A stretch of DNA of 64,000 nt from Bigelowiella natans CCMP2755 (taxonomy: Eukaryota; Cercozoa; Chlorarachniophyceae): positions 15,001 to 79,000 of the forward strand of contig ADNK01002054.1 of NCBI GenBank assembly GCA_000320545.1, in the 5' to 3' direction. Under the pieces are notes generated by a model, which saw only the letters and a program-made list of their open reading frames with translations, was not told the origin of the DNA and made no database searches. Of the stretch, positions 51,674-62,901 are shown piece after piece. The translations under genes were made by a program, and so were the position numbers. Within the stretch, counting starts at the first letter, position 1. Each line of letters begins with the position of its first letter.

Positions 51674-54600
51674 TTGCGGGTGCGTCAGCGGCCTGGTGAG
51701 TCAATGACAAATGCAGATGTTGGTCAAAGTGTCAACTGCCACCTCATCCATCTGTTGATCAACTTGGACCAGTCCTGTCCGAAACTGGTTGATGTTGACC
51801 TCAATCGCAGAGTCAGGGCTCATCTGTCCGCCAATGGCAACCTGTGTCGCAGCTTTCACTCGTTCGTCAAACCCGATGCCCCAATCTGCAGATCCAGAGC
51901 CTGGGCGAGGAGCCACATTGGAAGGCCAGCGTCCAGATTGTTTGAGTGCTGTCTTGATGATTGGCATGACAATTCAGGTGTGTTGCTCAAACTTCAGCTC
52001 CATGCTGGGACTTGCGAAACTGAGGAGCACAGGGCCAAAGTTTGCAACTTGCCCCCCTCTTTCTCGGTGTGTCCTCTTTGCAATGCTGAAGTTGTTCAAA
52101 GTGTCAACCACCTCATCCATCATTGCACTCACTTGAATGCAGAGAGATGCAAGCTTCTCTCGCACTTGAGATCAGTTCTGGGTTCAGCTTCTTCCCTCCA
52201 CTCTTCACTCTTTGACGCTCCAGACTCCTCCAAAACCAAAATTCTGCTGGGGGCCCCCTCAGACGATCCAATCGTAGATCGTCGTGTGGACATGGCCTTC
52301 AGGAAGTTCTTGCTCAGAGTGGACGTCTTGCGCCGTCAGAATTTTGCCACCAGTGTCATTGCTTCTCAATGACCAAGTCATGCCATTTTGGCAACCTGGC
52401 CAGTTGATCTGCTGGTCACAGTCCTCACTGAAATCAGTTCGAGGCACTGCACTTTGCACACTGCAAGTGTCTTGCCACAATTTGGAAGTGTGGTTTTTCA
52501 TCATTGTTTCATTGTTTCATTGTTTCCATCATTGTGCTCACTTGAATGCTGTGAGAAGTGAACTTTTCTCGAGTGTGAGAGCAGCTTTGGGCCCAACTTC
52601 TCCTGCCTGTTCTTCACTCTTTGATGCTCCTGACTCCATCAAAACTGAAGTTTTGCTGGGTGCTCCTTCGGAGGATCCACATGGCGTTCAGGAAGTTCCT
52701 GCTCAGAGCAAATGCCTTGCGCCGTCGCCACGTTGCTGCTGGCTGCATTGTCTCACAATGGCCAGGTCACACCAATTTGAAAAAAACCTGCCAGTTCACC
52801 AGTCACAGTCCTCACTGAAGCTGGTTCGAGACACTGCGTTTCGCACACTGCAAGTGTCTTGCAACACTTTGGAAACGCGGTTCATCATCATTGTTCATTG
52901 TTCATTGTTCATTGACAAAGGACTTGTTGCACCTTGCCCTGGATCAGGCTCGTGCTTTTCGTTTGAGTTGGGGTTGCAATGTCAGGTCCACTCTTCACCG
53001 CATTGTGGATTGCAGCCTGTCTGACCGTGGGTTTGACACGTTGGAAAGTTTGGACCAGCTGGCCAGACCCACCTGGCCATCCCAAGCTTGTTGATTTGGA
53101 CCTGTCAACCGCAGAGTCAGGGCTCTGCTGTCCACCAATGGCAACTTGTGTCGTGGTGTCTCTCACCTGTCCATCAAACCCGATGCCCCCATCTCCAAAT
53201 CAAGAGCTTGGCTGGTTGGGCCAAGAGCCATGTTGGCAGGCCAGCTTCCAGACTCTTTGAACGCTGTCCAGGTGAGTGGCACGATTGTTCAGGTGCGTGT
53301 GCTGCTGAAACTTCAGTTTCGTGCGAAACTGAAGAACACTCAGGGCCAGAATCCACAATTTGCCCTCTTTGTGATGCTGGAGCTGTTCAAAGTGTCAACC
53401 ACCTCACTCACACTCACCATTGTGCTCACTTGAACGTTGTGAGAACTCAATTGTTCTCCAGCATCAGAGCAGTTTTCGGCCCTGCACCTCCTGCCTGCTC
53501 TTCACTTTTTGATGCCCCTGACTCTGTCAAGACCAAAGTCTTGCTCGGTGCACCCTCGGTTGTCCCTGCAGTTGCATTGCGCAGCGCTGGCAACACAACT
53601 GTGCTGGTGTGAGCTTTGACAATGCTGAAGTCCACAAAACTGAAACCCTGTTGAACGTGCAACGTGAGCTGACCATGCATGAGCAAACCACCAAAGGAGA
53701 AAGCTCACCGCTTGCTTGCAACACAACTGTGCCAATGTGAGCTTTGACAATGCCAAAGTCCACAAAACCAAAACCCTGTTGAGTGTGCAACGTGAGCTGA
53801 TCGTGCACGAGCAAACTGCCAAAGGAGAAAGCTCACCGCTTGCTTGCGGGTCGTTTGGAGCATGCCAAACCAGCCAATTGCGCGCCAATGCACGTCGTGC
53901 GCTGGACACACAGCATCCCCATCAGCAGCATGCTGCGCAGTCACAGTTGCCCAAAACGTCAGGAAAAATCCCCACGATTTTTCCCAAAGTGTTGTGGCAC
54001 GTGGGCCGATTCCACGTCGTGAGAAAAATGCCGAGGGTGCTCCTGGAAAACATCCACGGTTTGACAACCGAGATGGATGTTTTCCCGCTGCACGCACGTG
54101 CCCCCTCCCATGACAATGTTTCTGGGCATGCAACTCACGTTGCATGCCCCTGTGTGACCAGCTGAGCTGCAGTGGACATGGCCTGAACTCACACAAGCAT
54201 GCCTGCATGAAATTGTGAGACGTGACAAAGCACAACGTGCACTCCCATTTGCACTCATGCACGCGCATGCGCACTTGCATGCACTTGGTGGTCGCAAACT
54301 GACCACAGTCCCCAACGTTGATCTCCGTGTGAACGCAGCTGTCAGGAAGTTCCTGCTCAGGATTGATGCGCCATGCGTCGTCGTCGTTTGATGGGCTGCC
54401 AGTTTGTGATGCTTTTCAATGCTTGCATGGATCGTGCCAATTGGCACGATCCCCGCCAGTTTGCCAGTCAGTCTGTCCCCACTGAAGCCAGTTCGAGGCA
54501 CCTCACTTCGTGCACTGCAAGTGTCTTGCCACACTTTGGAAGTGCAGTTTTTCATCGTGGTTTTTGTTCTTGTTCTTGCGGATTCCACACCCTGATGTGC

Positions 54601-55500
54601 TGGAAGTCATCCACACTCTTGCCACACTCGACACTCTGCGTCGACGCCACATTGCTGCCAGTCACGCTGCTCCACAATGGCCAGAACACCAATCTCAAAT
54701 TCCTCCTGGTTTCACCAGTTGGTCATCACTGAAGCCAGTTCGAGGCACTGCGTTTCGCACACTGCAAGTGTCTTGCAACACTTTGGAAGTGTGGTTGATC
54801 ATCATTGTTTCATTGTCAAATTTCTCAATTCTGCACAGGTTTGTGACAAGTTTTTCCTCTTGGTTGAACAAGCAAAACTCAAAGGCGAAGCCTCAGCTAG
54901 CTCAGGATCACGGCCCCCAGGTCATCATCCCGAACCTCGCAAACGCACGTTTTCAACTCGCTTGTTTGTCCTCCCATTCACCAGTTCACATTGAGACTCT
55001 CCGGTTCACAAAGCCCATTGAAGTTCCCTTGGTGCATCCTGCACAAAGTGAGACCACCACCAGTGCAATTCGCTTGCCGGCGCTGGCAAGCCAATTGGAT
55101 GCATTCGCACGTTCACGTGAACAAGTGAAGCTTTTTCAACACAATGAACCAAAACCCTGAATCAGTGATGATGAAGTGACATTGTTCATGGAAACGTGGT
55201 GCGTCGATCAACAAAGTTTCTTTCTTTTTTCACTTCCATGACTGCTTGGACTGATGAGGGCTGGAGGGTGTGGACGAGTCAGTGCCATTGGAACGGACTT
55301 CACTGCTCACACTCACTCGCAGCAAAACCAATGACCACTTTGCATCCACCAATCACCAATGTGTAGATTCGATCACTTCGTCCATTCATCCACTCATGAT
55401 GCTTTCAGCTCCAGAGCTTCACCACTGAAGTCTTGCTGGGTGTTCCTTCGGATGACCCGGCCGCGCTGTCACGTTCGCAGACTTTGCATGGTGACCATGG
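51674..55500 (+). mobile_element. Decayed non-LTR retrotransposon 3' ends, several degenerate copies
   Basis: The best copy (open frame 51674-52372) ends a reverse-transcriptase-like ORF. It carries a C-terminal Cys/His motif VCPLCNAEVVQSVNHLIHHC, the pattern CPLC-x-(7-9)-H-x(3-4)-C typical of LINE ORF2 ends, followed by ILLGAPSDDP and MAFRKFLLRVDVLRR. The same elements recur in broken form: H..C remnants and GAPSEDP near 52525-52740, a new copy at about 53088-53600 (CPLCDAGAVQSVNHLTH), FLLR tails near 54342, and GVPSDDP near 55440. An end segment (TTCGAGGCACTGC ... CTGCAAGTGTCTTGC) occurs four times, near 52436, 52822, 54491 and 54737. No catalytic RT core (YADD) or endonuclease was found. 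All copies appear 5'-truncated and inactive. Confidence 0.65.
53589..53846. repeat. Tandem duplication, period 129 bp
   Basis: Copy 1 starts at 53589 and copy 2 at 53718, both with GCAACACAACTGTG and ending in AAAGCTCACCGCTTGCTTG. The copies are about 90% alike, so the duplication is fairly recent compared with the surrounding relics. Confidence 0.9.
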
Positions 55501-55879
55501 ACGCTTTCTTTGCACACTTTCGGTCCCCGGCAGCGCTTGGCTGTGCTAGTGTGTGTTCGTTGTGCGCACACAACGTGACATGCTGCGCGTCATTGCACGT
55601 TGCACAGGACAAATTCCGTGCTCATGTGCGCGCTGATTCCCAAAGCGTCGCAGTTGCCACGCATCGCATGTCATCATTTATCATGAAGGAGAGATGTGCC
55701 TACACCCACCACACATGCACAAATGATGATCGAACAGATTTGGGACTAAGCACCTAGTCAATGCATTCACCAGCACTGAGCAGGTAAAGTAATGAGGGAT
55801 CTCGCCTTAAAAATGATCGTGTCGAGTTGTTTAAGAGTAGTGATTGCTCTTAGAAACATCACAATTGTGGCAAAATGAA
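55501..55879. other. Gap before the primase gene
   Basis: About 380 bp following the retroelement debris, with CATG/GCGCAC-rich sequence to about 55750 and ordinary AT-rich sequence after it. No gene is seen. Confidence 0.4.
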
Positions 55880-57960
55880 CTATACTAACTGCTCAGTTTT
55901 CATTTCATCCCTGTTAGCAGAATTTTTCTTCTCTACTTTTTTCATTTCCTTTTTGGCTTTTGCTTCTGCTTCTTTGTCAGCTTTTTCTTTGTAGTACTTC
56001 CAGCTTTGATCGAAGTACCTATAAAGCGAGGTAAGTCAGCTAGATTCGATGAAGTCGCTTTTATTTTAGCCTTACTGGTTTGGATGTGTCCCAACGTTTG
56101 ATATCAGATCTTCGTGTGGATTTCCACCATGGCTTGCTACAAAGTACTTTTGGCAAGCAATCTAAAAGTAATGGTCTACCGTGAGGCAAAGGAACGACTA
56201 TGATACCAAGAGTTATTAATACCCCGAAATGGAAGCCCTTTGTAAGCTTGATGATCTCCTCGATACTATTTCCTGAAATTTTCTTTTTTCGTAGAGTTGC
56301 TCGAAGGTGGGACTCATCGAACTGCTTGAAAGGGCATGCTGCAAAGCATAAACAAACAAACCACATCACGTACCCACACTTGCACAACGCACGTACTTAA
56401 ATCTTCGTAAAGTATCAAAAGAAGAAGAATTACAGTGGTATTCTCCGTTCCCAGGTGTAGCTCGAATTATTTTCATACACGTGTAAGGAGTATAGTCAGC
56501 CCGTTTCCCCTCTTGGCCATAGCTATGACGAATGTTGTAGGAATATGACTTTTGGAACTTGTCAGCATCGACTTTCCTTGCAAATGCTTTTCTCCAGAAA
56601 TTCAAAGACTCTTTCATAGTCAGCCCAATTCCCTACGTACCAACAGATCCCATAGCCATATTCCCATCACACAAACAGACTGGCAGTCAGGCGCACTAGA
56701 AGTATCTCCACCTTGAGGAAAAGTCCAAATGTTTGGCGACCCTCATATCTTAAGTGGGAGTTTTCAACCAGCTTCTGGTGCATGTGTTGCATGCATAGTG
56801 GGAAAGACCTCTCCGCCAACTGATTGGTGAATCACATAACTGAGAAATAAACATACGACGAAGTTGAATATTACCATTGGAATCATATCAATAGTGACCC
56901 TTCCCTCATAGCTGTTCGCTTTATATGAAGGACCGGTAGATCCACGAGAAAGTGCGGCCACAAGTGGCCCCACGCGTCTGTCTTTTTTCAAAGTATGCCG
57001 GATGCGTGAAAGACGGGCAAGCTGCTTGGACATGTGGGATCTGAACTTAGCTTCCAAAAGTGTCACTAATGCCTTTTGCTCAACGTATGCAAAACCATCT
57101 TTGAGGAGTACGCGACGTGTTCTGACTAGGTCAATTGCCTCTTCAAATTGCACCTAGGTGGTAGGTCATGACAACGATGAACACCGGGAACTGCTAGCGT
57201 TCTTCTAGGGACATACCTTATAAAAGGTGTTGCATTCGATCCCATACCAACGACTCAAAGCTCCAACTTCTTCACTTAGCTCAGCACGATTGATCTGATC
57301 GAAAACAATGATTAATTCCAAGCCAGCACAAAGGTGATGAGGATATTTACTGGATGATATTTAAGTTTCTGCTCTCCAAAAAAATGATCCTTAGCATCAG
57401 ACGTTGCAGCCATAAATCGATACCTGATGTGAAAGATTTAGTATCTCTAACCTGTCTTAACCTTCCTTACACATCACTCAATGTTGTTCTCATATCAATC
57501 TACCTGAAGAACATCTTTTCGTATTCTGTCAGCCAGCGCCTCGAGTCTTCACTAGAAAGGATCAAGCGTTCAGTGATATTGGATTTTCATATACATATAT
57601 GAATTTAATTTACGTTTGGCAGAATGCAAGCCGCAAAATAAAGTGTGACAGCTGGTCTTTTCTGCCCTTTAGCTGGAATTTACGAACAGCTTTCCGAATC
57701 ATCTCGGGGATGCCTTCTTTTTGATTCTTGGCGCACATGTTCTCCAAATTTTTAAGGACTACAGTGAGAAGGAAAGATCAGAGCTGATATTTTGGTTGAT
57801 GCAAATTCTCACCCTGAAGGCGGTCAAGCGCAAACTGCTCGAACTCCACCATAGATACTTCTTCTGTAGGTGCCTTGGCATACATTGAGATCTGCGAGTC
57901 AACCAGCAGCCCCGCTTCTGCTCGCGTTTTACGTTTTCGTGTGCTCTGGCGTATTTGCAT
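55880..57960 (-). CDS. PRIM2: DNA primase large subunit
   Basis: Eleven exons on minus, all in phase: 57960-57813, 57758-57614, 57551-57504, 57423-57351, 57294-57217, 57153-56875, 56810-56712, 56632-56434, 56338-56223, 56161-56076 and 56018-55880. They give about 469 aa. The N-terminal domain has [33 protein letters not shown] and [12 protein letters not shown]. The C-terminal iron-sulfur domain has [30 protein letters not shown] and CMKII, SCPFK and IACQKYF, then THPNQYFDQS. The four cluster Cys fall at about 262, 342, 358 and 398, spacings 80, 16 and 40, which match the eukaryotic family. It forms primase with PRIM1 within the Pol alpha complex and makes RNA primers. The tail is a Lys/Glu-rich helix. 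The introns are short and mostly repeat-free. Confidence 0.95.
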
Positions 57961-58505
57961 TGTGATGGGTTCACGAGGGGCAGTTCAAAGATATCCTTCT
58001 CGCGGATCGAAATTGTCGAGGATGGGGCCCGCTTCTCCTAAATGGAGCTATGATAGAGATGTCATCGAACCTGAATTCTAGTTGCGACACAAAATATTTG
58101 ATGTCGCTTGCATAATTTAAAGAATAAAACAAAGATGGCGCGCTGGTGTATCGTTCTTATTTTTTGGAGGGAAGCCTCTATCTTTTTTGCATCTTTTTTG
58201 TTGTATCCTTCTCGGCAGAATGATAATACACGTAATAATACCTAAATACTTTGATATGTCACATAATTTATGGGTTTCCCCTGGATTTTTATGGATTCTC
58301 ATGGATTATCATGGATTTTCATCGATTTCTCCCCAAGGTAAACCTTACGACAGTGCTCAGTTGCGACACATCCCATAAATAATCACTAAGGAGGAGGAGG
58401 AGGAGGAAGAAGAAGAAGAAGAAGAAGAAGAAGAAGAAGACAAGTCAGCTATTAGATCCACATTAATAACACCAAAAGGATGGATGGACTGATCACTGCA
58501 AATAA
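57961..58505. other. Gap between two minus-strand genes
   Basis: About 545 bp upstream of PRIM2. It includes short tandem ATGGATT-type repeats near 58285-58325 and a (GAG)n-(GAA)n tract at 58388-58440. No gene is seen. Confidence 0.45.
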
Positions 58506-58810
58506 CTACAGCGTAGAGGTTGCTTGCAACCCTCTAATATGTGTTGGTGTGCTCAAGGAGCAATTTTCTTCTCCACCGCCAGGTTTTGTTGGACATTGTG
58601 GACGATGAATGGCTAGCAGAATGTCTCTCAGACGACGGTTGATATCGAATAATTCCGTCTCCTTGTTGAGTTCATAATCAGCCGTGTTAAATATTACGTT
58701 TAGATATTGAAATTCCTGCAAAGCACAAATTACCTGCAGACGACGTAGATGATGCAAGTGAGTCCCTGATTGATGCAAACAGCGACAAGAAGTTTAAAAT
58801 TGTAATTTTT
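58506..58810 (-). CDS. Last exons of an unknown gene
   Basis: The terminal exon on minus runs from about 58719 (after GCTTTGCAG) to the stop at 58506. It encodes about 70 aa beginning EFQYLNVIFNTADYELNKET, then a charged helix (DINRRLRDILLAIH) and a Gly/Ser/Thr tail. A short exon of about 30 nt (near 58735-58766) lies just upstream between good splice sites. Earlier exons were not found. No family is recognised. Confidence 0.45.
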
Positions 58811-59666
58811 ATTTTTAGATGAGGCTGAGGCAAAGGCGAAGGCCGAGAATAGTTGGATGGTGATAGTTCATTTGTAAATATGTTTGCAAAATCATGTATT
58901 AATTTTCGATATTACAGGAGCTGGGGTTGCAAATTTTCACAGAAGATGCGTCATCGTCACAATAGCACTATTTATGTGCTCCTTTATTATGATCACGTGA
59001 AGAAGTAGAGAGATGGTAGTTCCTACAGTTTGGCTCGATAAAAATGCTCAATAATCACAGCCACTACTAGTGTTATCGAATGGCTTGCTTTCGAGATGTA
59101 TAATCGCGATTACATCATAACGCCCAGCGTGCGCACACGCACAGTCATCATGGCATGCATGCGTTGTGTTGATGAATGTCGAAGTCCTTCTACATCTAGA
59201 CATGTGCATGTGTGGGTAAGAACGCGTGTGCAAAACCACACATGTTGTTGAGAACACGTGTGCAAAACTGCACGTGTATGTTCGTCACGTGCGTGTGCGG
59301 CACATATACACAGCCCAAAGGGCTTTGCCTGTTTGTCTGGAGGGGGTTTCGGTTGAAAGAGTGGGTGCCGGGTGACGCCTATTTTGATTCTGACTCTGAA
59401 ATTATGGCTGTTCCAGTCTAGCAGTGTTCATCAAACTGCATTGATCATCAGTCAAATTTTCCGTTGAACCGCACGTGGATTTGATCATCAATACGTGACT
59501 CGTGATCCATCACTCACGTCAACCGCTCCTGTCAAATGCTTGCTTCGTTCATTCATTGGTTGAATCTTCACTGTTCAATGTTCAACCGCTCCAGCAGAAT
59601 CGCCACAGCAGTGCTAGAGTGGTGCAGCACGCAGTCCAGGCAACGTGCCGGCGTGTTGAACAATGG

Positions 59667-59703
<37 letters not shown>

Positions 59704-61447
59704 GCATGTACCATGTGCATGGAGAGACAAAGCATGCCACATGCATCGAAGATCGACATCCATGACATGCTAGCATGCGTGTCTCTGTGTGCATGCATGT
59801 AACGACAAACAAGTGACAAACTGGGCATCTTGTGAAATCGATTTGCACCGCCGGCGGCTTTGCAAATCTGAATTTTCGCGCACGCGCTTAGGTGACACCT
59901 TGGCAACAAATGATCATTGCATTGTGGACACTCTGCGCAACGTGCTCTAGACGTGCTGGCGTGTTTTGACCGGCAGTTGAAAGTGTTTGGTTGTTGCAAT
60001 GCTATGTCGGCTGATTGTGACAGACATGCAATGCGTAATGCATGCAATGCGTGTCCCATTGCTGTGTCCATTGTCCATTGTGAGCATGCAAGCATGTGCT
60101 GCAAAAATTTGAGGCACATCCACGATGTAGACATGCACTCATGATGGACATGCAACATGATACATGTGATGCATGTGCTAGTTGTTGTGTCCATCACTAG
60201 ATCATGAAATGACGCCAAAATGACACATCAGAATCCACATCACCGCCAGCTACATCAATCAAATCGACCACAACCACGCGACAACCACTGTGCGACCATC
60301 ACAAAACCCCTAGGCAATTGAGCATCCAACACCTACGAAATGACTTCATTTTCTTTTTCTCTTGCATGGTTTGTGCAAATTGGAGGCCTTTGATTTCTTC
60401 GATTTGGCTTTTTTTTCCTCATTTTGTGCTTATATGCTGGGATCGCGATGGTCATTCGATGGCATCGAAGCTGGCGCATTTTGCGAGAACGCATCACCAT
60501 TGGCTGCTTCTCTAGGTGTTGAAATCTGGGCTGTAGGTTGACTTGGTTGTGAGTCAAACTCATGTACGAATGAAATGTGTGCAAAATGTCACTTCGCATT
60601 GTCTGATTGATCTCGCACCGAAATTGTCACAATTTTCTGGAATGCATCCCCCTTCAAGCTGTCAAAAATCGCACAAATGTGGACCTTTGCTTGATGATTT
60701 TTGGACCACATGCCATGGCATGAAACCGATTGCAATCATCATGCAGCAACAAGTAGCAGTGCACGTGGCCAGACGTGCGATGCAAGCAAAAAATTCAAGC
60801 AAAATGCGGCGGCCGCCGCTGCCTCAACGTACCATGAAAATTATCGGGTTTCACCGTCTAGTTACGTTGTGCGTACGGACACGTGTCACAGTGGGTCGTC
60901 GCGCGGCCGATACATGCACATCAAAGTATTATTGTTGACATGAGTTTCACTAGCAAAGCTGTTGTTTGCATGTACCGCATTGTTGCATTGCTGCACGTTC
61001 GTATTAGACAGTGGCAGTGCGATGATGATGATGAGTGTTCGCATGCAGTTGGCGCCCTGATGCATGCCGCGCGCGCTATTCAGGTGTCTGCCATTACACC
61101 CCCAAAACCAATGTGATTATGCATAGCTCAAAACAAGTCGAAAATTATGACCAATATATTATTTGTAATTCTGGAAGTTCTTTTCTGTTGTATGAATTGA
61201 CTATACAGTAGTAGGATCGTATCAGCAGTAAAATGCTTGCCAATCCAGGATGATGTGCAAAGCTACCATTTATTTGCGACGCGTAGACCTTTCTTCCAGA
61301 TAGATAGATGTTGCAGGAATCTTTTAAATGAAGATCGCTAGTATGTGTTACATAGCTTCAGACCATCTTTGGTTCATCATGAAATTCGCTTCATGTAGAA
61401 AAATCGATTGAAAAATCGATTGCTAATGATTTAATTTCCTCTGGATG
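58811..61447. other. Gene-poor island, CATG-rich
   Basis: From about 59080 to 61130 the sequence is rich in GCATG, CATGCA and CACGTG words. Frames up to 216 codons occur on minus (59568-60218) but show Cys/His-rich sequence of no family and arise from the CATG-rich composition. A (CA)n tract lies at 59669-59701. It could hold relics, but nothing is supported. Confidence 0.45.
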
Positions 61448-61970
61448 TTACATATCTTCGGTGACAAAAACAAGACCCCTTTTACTCAGCTCTTCTCTGT
61501 ATCTGCAACACATAAATGCAATCCAGATATTGCATGGGATGAGTAACAAACAGCCATTTTATATTCGGATGTAACAAGTTTAATTAATATACCCTTGCAT
61601 CTCGCGTTCTAGTAAGTCCTTCAATTTGGCTCTTCGTGAAATTCTCATCTCGTTGTTACCTTGCTGCAATTCTTCGGCGCATCTGCCAAAATACAAGATA
61701 ATGAGCTTCTATCAAGATATGTGCTAATTTTAACTTACATTTTTTTCCTTCTGTTTCTCATTCGACTCTGCTCCACGAGGGCGGTCTTTGCATGCCAATT
61801 TGTCACCGCATTGTAATGCGCAAGCCTACCAAAGTTTAGAACAAGAAACATTTTACGACGTGTGGAACAATCATCGGTTAGTCCGAGAATCGAAAGAAAA
61901 AGGACACTCACTCTTTGACAGCCTGTTTACGCTCAATATCTCTTTGATTATCCTTAAGGCGTTTTAGCAT
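61448..61970 (-). CDS. CFAP141 (C1orf189)-like small flagellar protein
   Basis: Four exons on minus, all in phase: 61970-61912, 61825-61739, 61682-61593 and 61502-61448 (TAA). They give 96 aa. The protein is one charged helix and ends with RRAKLKDLLEREMQGYREEL and then SKRGLVFV. This fits the layout of CFAP141/C1orf189 (about 100 aa): an Arg-rich helix followed by LxxLxxxExxxYxxEL and a Gly-Leu turn. CFAP141 is a microtubule inner protein of ciliary doublets in animals. The short length limits certainty. If right, the organism has a motile flagellated stage. It is divergent from the FRAG1-like gene, with about 455 bp between the starts. Confidence 0.6.
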
Positions 61971-62424
61971 CGCCCCCTTATTAGGTATTCAATGTATCGA
62001 TTAATCTCTATTGTAGTGATAAGAAAGCGGTGCCCTTTTTCTACAGCTTGTAGGTTTAATAATAATAGTTTGTCATTATTTTTTTTGTTCACATGCAATT
62101 TACGTACCCCGGATGGCATGACTAATTGTTTACTACAGCTCCAGTTAGCTGGTAATGTTGTTCACGAGAGGAATGAGTTGTTGGTGAGGTCAGCCGTTTC
62201 AACCACTGATTGGTTTATATGTTCGTACGATTCGTAGAAGGAATCCAGTTTCGTCCTCCTATTGTACTGTTACGACAATGACATGAGGACATATCATAAC
62301 AAAAACCATACAATTGTTTCGTTTCATGCCATTCTCTCAGTACGACAACATTCGGAATAATAAATGCCCTAGAAAGCAAGAAAGTATTATACAAGGAAGT
62401 AGTTGTAGGATCGTATCATTCTAG
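61971..62424. promoter_or_regulatory. Divergent region, CFAP141-like / FRAG1-like
   Basis: About 455 bp between the start codons. AT-rich, no repeats and no supported exon. It probably carries both promoters. Confidence 0.4.
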
Positions 62425-62785
62425 GTGCTCATGTCCACCACGCCATTGTGCTCTGACAGAGAGGAGCCCAGAGAGAGCAAGGCGGATGGTGGCTCCAGTG
62501 TGAAACCCAGCCGATGTTATTCGGTAAATAGCGTTGGGAAAGATGAAACTAGTTGGATCGACGGTATCCTTTCCCTCGATTTGGCAGAGTCAATTCCTGT
62601 GGTTGGCGTGTCCATAGCGGCTATTACCATCTGCACCACCTTTACGCTTTTCTTTGCTACGGGAAAGACCACTGAGGTATGTAAATGTTATTGATGTACA
62701 CAAATTATCCCAAAATTAGCCTAAAAGATGAAGTGTTTCCTGCTGTGTTTTACTCGGAATCTTCTTTCTTTGTCTCATACAAACA

Positions 62786-62823
<38 letters not shown>

Positions 62824-62836
62824 TACAACTGTTGTA

Positions 62837-62901
<65 letters not shown>

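Noticed and set aside
59568-60218. 216-codon Cys/His-rich minus-strand frame
   Set aside because: It lies in the CATG-rich island where long chance frames occur on both strands, includes a (CA)n-coded run, and shows no domain.
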